A stretch of DNA of 5,360 nucleotides from an uncultured Pseudomonadota bacterium (GTDB lineage: Bacteria > SAR324 > NAC60-12), in contig CAJXNF010000230.1 in assembly GCA_913056375.1 (NCBI GenBank), positions 1-5,360 on the forward strand, in the 5' to 3' direction. Below, piece by piece: positions 1 through 4,580 of this stretch (its first letter is position 1; every line of letters begins with the position of its first letter). Below the pieces are notes generated by a model that worked only from the letters and a program-made list of their open reading frames with translations, did not search any database and was not told the origin of the DNA. The translations under genes were made by a program, and so were the position numbers.

Positions 1-123
1 TTTGAATAAGGACAGGCCAATGAACCTTTTATCAGTCCTAGTTTCATTTTCTAGATCCTTTGCTGCCAATCCATATGGCTCATAGCCACTATCGACGGAG
101 GGATGGTGCTTAACAAAAGTAAA
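1..123 (-). other. Unidentified open frame, runs off left edge (possible gene relic)
   Basis: After a TGA at 126-124 the minus strand is open for 41 codons to the window edge, reading for example HHPSVDSGYEPYG and then DLENETRTDKRFIG. The composition is charged and protein-like. It begins only 12 bp past the stop of the Uma2 gene at 138-731. There is no ATG or GTG in frame, only one TTG about 20 codons in, so a normal gene start is not visible. That favours a decayed fragment or a chance open frame over an intact gene. I do not recognise the family, and the sequence left of the window would decide. Confidence 0.22.
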
Positions 124-137
124 TCAGAAAGTTTCGC

Positions 138-731
138 TCACCAATCTTTCTGGAGTAGCTGTTTTGGACTGAGCGTCCGGGTTACAAAAGGTTGAATGAT
201 CTGCTCCTCATTTTTCTCTGTGAGGATCTTGATAATTTTCCAACTTTTGTCCATTTGTAGTTCCCAGACCTCTAAGAAAAGTTCCTCTGCATCCACAAAC
301 CAGTAGTAAGGCACCCCCGCCTTGGACAGGGTATCCGGAACCAACTCCCGGTCTTTCTTACGGGTAGTATGGCAAACCTCACACACCCAATCTGGACGAA
401 CGGTCACAGGAAATCCATCCGGTGGCTGAGAGTGTTGATCTCTTTTCCAGCCCGCCAAATCCGCCTGGAGTATACGATCTGTGTTCAAATACTGCACAGA
501 AATTTCCGTTGCAATCCACCATCCCCCTTCTCCATTCGAAGCTTTGTGGCGGTGGAAAAATCCTCCGACAGTACGCAGGATCTGTGAGGTGACATTGCCA
601 TGCAGCCAGCCAGGTAGAGCCTTGATGCCGATTACCCCGTCAATCCATTCTGGGTGAATTCCCGGGAAGATCTGTTCATAGGCCATCAGTAGTTGGGCCG
701 GTGTTTTTTTGTCTTCCAGATTGAGTTTCAT
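138..731 (-). CDS. Uma2 family predicted endonuclease (DUF820), copy 1
   Basis: This 197-residue protein has the Uma2 (DUF820) pattern, a PD-(D/E)XK-type restriction-endonuclease fold. Visible in order are EWIDGVIG (28-35), HGNVTSQIL (44-52), an Asp in QADLAGW (D91), RPDWVCEV with Glu118 (112-119), Lys137 and then AGVPYYWFVD (138-147). D91, E118 and K137 are the probable metal-site residues by family analogy. The full length matches the usual 180-200 residues. The ATG at 731 is preceded by GGGA about 8 nt upstream, a reasonable ribosome site. The usual SPST after the catalytic Glu is replaced here by CHTT, so it belongs to a divergent subfamily. Uma2 proteins are abundant in accessory regions and their cellular substrate is unknown. 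It lies 108 bp downstream of the DUF2442 gene at 840-1085 and may share its transcript. Confidence 0.9.
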   Translation of the reverse strand: MKLNLEDKKTPAQLLMAYEQIFPGIHPEWIDGVIGIKALPGWLHGNVTSQILRTVGGFFHRHKASNGEGGWWIATEISVQYLNTDRILQADLAGWKRDQHSQPPDGFPVTVRPDWVCEVCHTTRKKDRELVPDTLSKAGVPYYWFVDAEELFLEVWELQMDKSWKIIKILTEKNEEQIIQPFVTRTLSPKQLLQKDW

Positions 732-839
732 AAGCTACATCCCGGTTTCAGAAAAAGCTTTTTGGATATTTTTGGAGTCACGTTTTTTTAAGATGTGCAG
801 TCAACTCTAAATCCAAATAAACAATTGAATTGGGTTATT

Positions 840-1085
840 TCAGCAGCGATTATGATCTTTATTCTGATTGATTGCGAAACGATGCAGTGTCTTTGGTTCT
901 ATATCAACTCTACCTTCGTTGAACTCCAAGCAACCCCAATCTGGGTCAATTTTAGCTGAGCTTAACTGTTCCAAACAGACATATTCTTTTATTAATTGGC
1001 TTAAATCTGTTTCTAGGGTGCTTCCATCTTCAAAACACAATCGAAAGCAGAAACCTTCTATGTAGGAAAAATGGACAAGCTTCAT
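840..1085 (-). CDS. DUF2442 family protein, partner of DUF4160 (pair B)
   Basis: This 81-residue protein has the DUF2442 layout (NE0471 N-terminal-like fold). A beta segment FRLCFEDGSTLETDL (14-28) is followed by a short helix and then GCLEFNEGRVDIEPKTL (51-67), which corresponds to the family's W-x-N-G-x-D-I-x-P-x-x-L signature with Trp replaced. The ATG at 1085 lies 3 bp after the stop of the upstream DUF4160 gene, so the two are almost surely co-translated. A GAG lies about 7 nt before the ATG, at the very end of the preceding gene. DUF2442 and DUF4160 genes are often neighbours in bacteria. An antitoxin-like role is a guess from size and pairing, not shown here. The short basic tail (NQNKDHNRC) has no recognisable motif. 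Confidence 0.83.
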   Translation of the reverse strand: MKLVHFSYIEGFCFRLCFEDGSTLETDLSQLIKEYVCLEQLSSAKIDPDWGCLEFNEGRVDIEPKTLHRFAINQNKDHNRC

Positions 1086-1088
1086 TAG

Positions 1089-1343
1089 TCACTCTAGTGG
1101 AGAAATTTTATGAAAATTTTGAGTTTCCCACATTTCAATCAATTCTGCTTGATGGATCTCTGCCCATTCACGGACTAGTTGTCTGCATTTCTTTGGGACA
1201 GCACCTTGGACAATATTTAAATTTTCCAATTCCATCACCGCTTCGAACTCTCCATATTTGATATGAATATGCTGCGGAGGGTGCTCTTTATCGATTACGT
1301 ACATACGAATAATGATTCCATAAAATCGACTGATTTCAGGCAT
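1089..1343 (-). CDS. DUF4160 family protein (pair B)
   Basis: This 84-residue protein has the DUF4160 hallmarks: the N-terminus MPEISRFYGIIIRMY, a His/Pro motif HPPQHIHIKYGEFEAV (21-36), VREWAEIHQAELIEMW (57-72) and the closing ISPLE (80-84). The frame is open further up to an ATG at 1463, but that adds 40 residues unlike the family and would overlap the upstream DUF2442 gene. Family members start at MPxISRF, so I place the start at 1343. Relative to the usual HxPPHFH motif it carries Q and I (HPPQHIH), a mild divergence that keeps both outer histidines. It is followed after 3 bp by its DUF2442 partner. A candidate promoter and inverted repeat sit just upstream (1352-1396). Biochemical function is unknown; small size and obligate-looking pairing suggest a toxin-antitoxin-like unit, by inference only. 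Confidence 0.85.
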   Translation of the reverse strand: MPEISRFYGIIIRMYVIDKEHPPQHIHIKYGEFEAVMELENLNIVQGAVPKKCRQLVREWAEIHQAELIEMWETQNFHKISPLE

Positions 1344-1351
1344 CTTGATTA

Positions 1352-1378
1352 TTGGGTCAGCATGGTAATTTGACCAAA
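1352..1378. promoter_or_regulatory. Imperfect inverted repeat, possible operator of pair B
   Basis: TTGGGTCA at 1352-1359 and TGACCAAA at 1371-1378 form an 8-bp inverted repeat with one mismatch and an 11-nt spacer. It lies 9-35 bp upstream of the DUF4160 start at 1343 and overlaps the proposed -10 element. That placement fits autorepression of a small two-gene operon. The arms are short enough that chance is possible, and neither encoded protein has an obvious DNA-binding domain. Confidence 0.3.
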
Positions 1379-1396
1379 ATGAGAAAGGATTTACAA
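1368..1396 (-). promoter_or_regulatory. Candidate sigma-70-like promoter for pair B
   Basis: On the minus strand TTGTAA (1396-1391) is followed after 17 bp by TCAAAT (1373-1368). Each matches the consensus hexamer at 4 of 6 positions with ideal spacing. The -10 lies 25 bp before the DUF4160 start at 1343. It would give pair B its own transcript separate from pair A, whose last gene ends at 1429. The match is weak in an A/T-rich spacer, so this is tentative. Confidence 0.27.
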
Positions 1397-1428
1397 AACA
1401 ACCATCAGAAAACGAACAAATCATGAAG

Positions 1429-1713
1429 CTAGTTTGTGTTGCTGTCCTCAAGTGCTTTTTCATTTAAGCTTTTTTTCAACAACTCTTGTGCACAAACAGG
1501 AGAGAGATCTGTGCCATCTTTCCAGCAGACGGTTCCAGCCACCTCATCAATCATTGGCAGCATCAAATCCCCAGAATTCTGTAAGCGATTCAGGAATTTT
1601 AGGGGTACCAGTTTTCTTAGATCTACGACACCTGCCAATCCATCTTTAAAAACTACCTTCATTTGAAAATCTTCTCGCAGATAGGCTCTGACTATTCGGG
1701 GGTATTCGTTCAT
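1429..1713 (-). CDS. DUF2442 family protein, partner of DUF4160 (pair A)
   Basis: This 94-residue protein is a more canonical DUF2442 member. It shows YLREDFQMKVVFKDG (11-25), VDLRKL (30-35) and the signature GTVCWKDGTDLSP (60-72), the W-x-x-G-x-D-x-x-P box. Its ATG (1713-1711) overlaps the TGA of the upstream DUF4160 gene as ATGA, a 4-bp overlap typical of translational coupling. The C-terminal tail after residue 78 (KKSLNEKALEDSNTN) is polar and probably disordered. It resembles the other DUF2442 protein here only in the general fold pattern, and the W box is intact in this copy but altered in the other. Function is unknown; the coupling implies the two products are needed together. Confidence 0.88.
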   Translation of the reverse strand: MNEYPRIVRAYLREDFQMKVVFKDGLAGVVDLRKLVPLKFLNRLQNSGDLMLPMIDEVAGTVCWKDGTDLSPVCAQELLKKSLNEKALEDSNTN

Positions 1714-1970
1714 TCCAAGGGCTCAATGTTGAACAGTTCTTCCTCGTTTCGAGCCAACTCCCAGTTTTGAAGGAGTTCCGCTTCGTGCATTTTTGACCAT
1801 TCTCTAATCAATTTTTTGACTCGTTTGGGGAGATCACCGGAAATAACTTTTCCTGTTTGGATGTCTACAGCGCCTCCATATTCATTGTAGACCGCATGAA
1901 AATGTGGTGGGGCGTGGTCACTCCAATACATATAAATGGAAATTCCCAAAAATAAGCTGATTCTTGGCAT
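1710..1970 (-). CDS. DUF4160 family protein (pair A)
   Basis: This 86-residue protein is a textbook DUF4160 member: MPRISLFLGISIYMYWSDH (1-19), the His/Pro motif HAPPHFH (19-25), AVDIQTGKVISGDLPKR (34-50), REWSKMHEAELLQNWELAR (56-74) and the terminal IEPLE. The conserved histidines could bind metal or act in catalysis, but no activity is established that I know of. The ATG at 1970 begins the family's usual MPxIS start, with GAGA about 6 nt upstream as a weak ribosome site. The gene overlaps its DUF2442 partner by 4 bp. By eye it is roughly 40% identical to the DUF4160 protein at 1089-1343, so the two pairs are distant paralogues. The 183 bp upstream (1971-2153) show no gene and only a short GGTG/CACC repeat near the start. 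Confidence 0.9.
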   Translation of the reverse strand: MPRISLFLGISIYMYWSDHAPPHFHAVYNEYGGAVDIQTGKVISGDLPKRVKKLIREWSKMHEAELLQNWELARNEEELFNIEPLE

Positions 1971-2153
1971 TCTATTCTCAAATGGTGTAGTGCCTCACCT
2001 TGATAGCTTTTGCCCCTAACCCGGTACCTGTCTACATGAAATTGATAGACTTGGCCATCCTACATCGATTTGCAATCTTCTCTGTTGAAACAGATCGACG
2101 GTGAGGGGACCTGTTCTGTCAAAAATCTCACCAGTAGTTATTGACGAACCGTT

Positions 2154-3320
2154 TTAGCCGTTTGCAAAAGGTCTATAAATTTTCAGCGAGAACATCCCAT
2201 CTTGAAAATCAAAGTCTGGTTCTCTTTTGCTGCTTTGTTTCGCTGCTTCAATGATCTTTAAGGTCCCACTTCCCCAATTCTCGAACAAGCCCATCATGTA
2301 AAAGATCTTGGCGAGAAGTTTGTTCCCCGGCCTGGACGGATGATGACGCTTGAGTGCATCCAGGGTGATCGTAGGAGAGAACAGCTGAGCCGGATTGTAG
2401 AAGCGGATGAAAGATGGGCGAACTTCAATCGTGGATTTGACATCCATCCGATAATCACGGTGAACGATCAAGTTGACCAAGGCTTCGCGCAGCATTGCCC
2501 TTGGGAGCTCAAAGTGCTCTGTCCCGGCTTGTTCACCTTTCAGATAGCTTTTGCGCAGGGAGTTCAACAAGAATCCTTGAGCATCCACAAATACCTTCAG
2601 TAAGTTGCCCATATACTCCTGCTCATTGATCATCTCATCGTAACTTGTATCCGATGGAAAGCTGGCGACCTTGATTTCGTAGTGACCCGGGAAGAATCGT
2701 GCTGGGTGCTTACCAAACAGCAAGACGGCAGCATTCGTGACAGAGCCTTCCTTTACCAAATCAAGCTTCTCCAACACTTGGTCAGTGGGCAGGTAGAGAT
2801 TTTCGTTGAAGTCCCGGACGGCATTGGCGATCTCCATGAAGTGATGGACGCTCGTCTCATCAATGTCCGCAATCGTTGCTGCAGGGCAGGGCTGGAAGTC
2901 AAAACCATAGCCATTTTTTCGTTGCTGGAGTAGTAGGTGATACTGTTCTTGGCTCAGCTGCTGAGTCGTCGAACCAACGCGGATGTAGGGTCTACCGTAG
3001 GCCACATGGGGCTTGAGCGGGCTCTGCTCCACACAGACTCGCACACAGAATTTCCCCTCAAATTCAACCCTCTCAACTTGTGGATAAAGTTTGGGATCAG
3101 TGTTGAGCTTGATCGAGTTGGCGACATTCTTCAACGTGTCGTCCGTGACTGTTTGCCCAATGATCTTCCCATCATCTGCAACACCAAAGTAAAGAATGCC
3201 CCCCTTGTGATTGGCGAAAGCACACAGCGTTTGAATAGCTTCTTTCAGCAACGAGGTCGAACGTTTGAACTCGATGCCTTCGGATTCACCGTTTGCTAAT
3301 TCTTGATGGAAGTCATTCAT
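2154..3320 (-). CDS. AlbA_2/Schlafen-domain ATP-binding protein (COG2865-type)
   Basis: This 388-residue protein has two recognisable domains. The N-terminal AlbA_2 (Schlafen AAA_4) domain shows ESEGIEFKR (12-20), AFANHKGGILYFGVADDG (34-51) and YIRVGS (112-117). A C-terminal GHKL-like ATPase segment (HATPase_c_4) follows, with REALVNLIVHRDY (278-290; E279, N283 and H287 as the N-box) and a glycine box FENWGSGT (346-353). Relatives are annotated as predicted transcriptional regulators or DNA-binding ATP-binding proteins. The AlbA_2 fold is related to Schlafen RNA nucleases, so a nucleic-acid role is likely but unspecified. Many members carry a C-terminal winged helix of some 70-80 residues; this one stops just after the ATPase domain (MFSLKIYRPFANG). 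I see no continuation in the spacer, so it is either a naturally short form or an old truncation. The ATG at 3320 lacks a strong Shine-Dalgarno and overlaps the stop of a short upstream frame. Confidence 0.9.
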   Translation of the reverse strand: MNDFHQELANGESEGIEFKRSTSLLKEAIQTLCAFANHKGGILYFGVADDGKIIGQTVTDDTLKNVANSIKLNTDPKLYPQVERVEFEGKFCVRVCVEQSPLKPHVAYGRPYIRVGSTTQQLSQEQYHLLLQQRKNGYGFDFQPCPAATIADIDETSVHHFMEIANAVRDFNENLYLPTDQVLEKLDLVKEGSVTNAAVLLFGKHPARFFPGHYEIKVASFPSDTSYDEMINEQEYMGNLLKVFVDAQGFLLNSLRKSYLKGEQAGTEHFELPRAMLREALVNLIVHRDYRMDVKSTIEVRPSFIRFYNPAQLFSPTITLDALKRHHPSRPGNKLLAKIFYMMGLFENWGSGTLKIIEAAKQSSKREPDFDFQDGMFSLKIYRPFANG

Positions 3321-3521
3321 GGGTTTCGAAAGTTGAGGAAGCTATCACTTCCAGATGTTTCAGCAGGGGAAAAACACGAAAAGTGTTTATGAATCACCAT
3401 TTCAGCAGATGCACCAAGCGAATGATCACTCAATTTTGCCTTGGCCGATGTGCATTTATAGCAGCACTGTGTTGTAAATGGGCGTTCTTACCGAATTGGA
3501 GTCACATCGGGTCAAACAAAC

Positions 3522-4007
3522 TCAGTCCAACGTTATGGACGATGGGAAGGAAGGGATGATATCAGACTTTGGTAACTTCTCCGTTTGGCTGAAAAAATGT
3601 AGTTTTTGACTCTCATCACAAATCCAATATTCCAGTGCGCCAGCCTGGAGGTAGAGCCTTCCTTTTTTCTGCATTTGAGCCATAGTGTTCCCTGGTGACA
3701 TCACCTCGACACATATTTCTGGAGCGATACTAGCGGCGCTATCAGAGATTGTTTGCCGACGTCGCTCAATTGTGATCCAGACCACATCTGGAGAACGCAC
3801 ACCATCTTCGGTAAGAATGGGGAATTCAGGAGGACTGAATCCATCCGGACGATGTTGCATCAGTAACCGCTGAATTTCATAGACCACAAACGCGTGCTGA
3901 ACCTTGACAGCATTCATAAGCAGTTCTCCATCTCCATTCAACTCTAATTTGTACGGAAGATCCTGCAGTTGTGGGTCCTCACAAACTGCGTCCCAGGTCC
4001 AACTCAT
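3522..4007 (-). CDS. Uma2 family predicted endonuclease (DUF820), copy 2
   Basis: This 161-residue Uma2 protein shows YKLELNGDGELLM (19-31, the family's YELxxGxLxxM entry), His38, FPILTEDG (62-69), SPDVVW with Asp74 (72-77), PEICVEVMSPGNT with Glu101 (96-108) and then GALEYWICD (123-131). The pattern fits the PD-(D/E)XK fold, with D74, E101 and a downstream Lys/Tyr region as the likely active site. It is slightly shorter than the usual 180-200 residues, with the shortening at both ends, but the core is complete. The ATG at 4007 has AGTAGG about 6 nt upstream. It is very divergent from the Uma2 protein at 138-731 and keeps an SPGNT motif close to the family's SPST, so the two are independent acquisitions or ancient paralogues. 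A nucleotide-sugar dehydrogenase relic lies immediately upstream. Confidence 0.9.
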   Translation of the reverse strand: MSWTWDAVCEDPQLQDLPYKLELNGDGELLMNAVKVQHAFVVYEIQRLLMQHRPDGFSPPEFPILTEDGVRSPDVVWITIERRRQTISDSAASIAPEICVEVMSPGNTMAQMQKKGRLYLQAGALEYWICDESQKLHFFSQTEKLPKSDIIPSFPSSITLD

Positions 4008-4065
4008 GATTGCCTACTTGGTTGCAAGTTCGTTTTGTTCTAGGAAAGAATTTGAAGCTGCTGGC

Positions 4066-4313
4066 TGAATTGAGGACAGCTTTGAATTCCATAAAATTTG
4101 TCTTTAAGGCGTGTGAACCACCTCCACCACAATCACTGAAACAGGTGCCATTTCATTTAACTCCGTGATCAACTCAACTTCACACTCTGCCTTGGCTTCC
4201 ACTGGGTCTCAATACGGATCATGAACTAACACCTCACAACTATACTCTTTGAGTTCCCGTAGGGTGTCCAGCACCTTCGAATTGCGCAGATTGATGTCTT
4301 TAAGGAAGTGGCT
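4066..4313 (-). pseudogene. Relic of nucleotide-sugar dehydrogenase C-terminus (TviB/WbpO-like)
   Basis: The minus strand reads FLKDINLRNSKVLDTLRELK, then SCEVLVHDPY, a TGA at 4211-4209, then DPVEAKAECEVELI and VSVIVVEVVHTP, ending at TAA 4106-4104. This follows the C-terminal UDP-binding domain of UDP-N-acetylhexosamine dehydrogenases of the TviB/WbpO group, whose pattern is FKENCPDLRNSKV, then YDPWVDPxEA, then AVAHxEF. After the TAA a different frame continues with EFKAVLNS (4089-4066), matching the HxEF step, so a frameshift or about 17-nt insertion separates the two. The N-terminal Rossmann domain and catalytic domain are absent, since a stop at 4316-4314 precedes the fragment. It is therefore a non-functional tail of a sugar-nucleotide biosynthesis gene. 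It implies that a polysaccharide locus was once nearby or was carried in with a rearrangement. Confidence 0.68.
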
Positions 4314-4343
4314 TCACCTGCACTACATCTATGTGGAACAAAT

Positions 4344-4555
4344 TCAATACAATGGTTTGATTTTATTGATTCCCTCATACTGACGAACCCGTTCCCAGTC
4401 TGTCATCAGCTCTTTCTGATGAAAACTAGCCCATTCGATCACCAAACCCAGCGTTCAAGGAGGGAATTTATTGGCTCTCACAGAAAGAGTCAGAGTGTCA
4501 ATCTCTGCTTTTGCGACCGCGAAACTGGCTGATTTCCATCATAGAAGTATTCGTG
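4344..4555 (-). pseudogene. Decayed third DUF4160 gene (stop codon plus likely frameshift)
   Basis: The minus strand reads AEIDTLTLSVRANKFPP, a TGA (4457-4455), then TLGLVIEWASFHQKEL, MTDWERVRQYEG and KIKPLY, ending at TGA 4346-4344. This is the C-terminal two thirds of a DUF4160 protein and parallels the intact copies here (REWSKMHEAELLQNWELAR and IEPLE). In the family LPxR precedes this block, so the internal TGA probably replaced an Arg CGA codon by one transition. Upstream, another frame gives QVHEYFYDGN (about 4561-4532), which could be the HxHxxY region shifted by a frameshift; that part is less certain. No MPxIS start remains. No DUF2442 partner follows, as the sugar-dehydrogenase relic begins about 30 bp downstream. 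It is an orphaned, broken member of the module present twice intact nearby. Confidence 0.66.
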
Positions 4556-4580
4556 AACCTGAAAGTCTGAAGACCAAAAT

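Noticed and set aside
752..763. Perfect 12-bp palindrome AAAAAGCTTTTT upstream of the Uma2 gene
   Set aside because: Low complexity and A/T-rich; easily arises by chance and has no partner site or promoter around it.
1344..1463. N-terminal extension of the DUF4160 gene to an ATG at 1463
   Set aside because: The extra 40 residues do not resemble the family, and the extension would overlap the DUF2442 gene at 1429-1713; the MPEISRF start at 1343 matches homologues.
2100..2122. TTGACA on the minus strand (2122-2117) as a promoter for pair A
   Set aside because: The hexamer is perfect but no acceptable -10 lies 16-19 bp downstream (GTCGAT at 17 bp).
3372..3388. AAACAC-N5-GTGTTT hairpin as a terminator
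   Set aside because: The stem is only six A/T-rich pairs and no clear T run follows on the transcribed strand.
3529..3544. GTCCAAC/GTTGGAC near the end of the second Uma2 gene as an integron attC end
   Set aside because: It fits the RYYYAAC core, but no matching GTTRRRY partner or imperfect palindrome is found at the expected distance, and no other spacer shares it.
2340..3559. Several plus-strand frames of 72-120 codons across the AlbA_2 gene and its upstream spacer
   Set aside because: Those within the gene are antisense shadows of a well-supported protein; the one at 3293-3559 overlaps both flanking genes and shows no recognisable motif.
4308..4532. 74-codon plus-strand frame
   Set aside because: The minus strand of the same stretch carries a recognisable DUF4160 C-terminus, so the plus frame is best explained as antisense.
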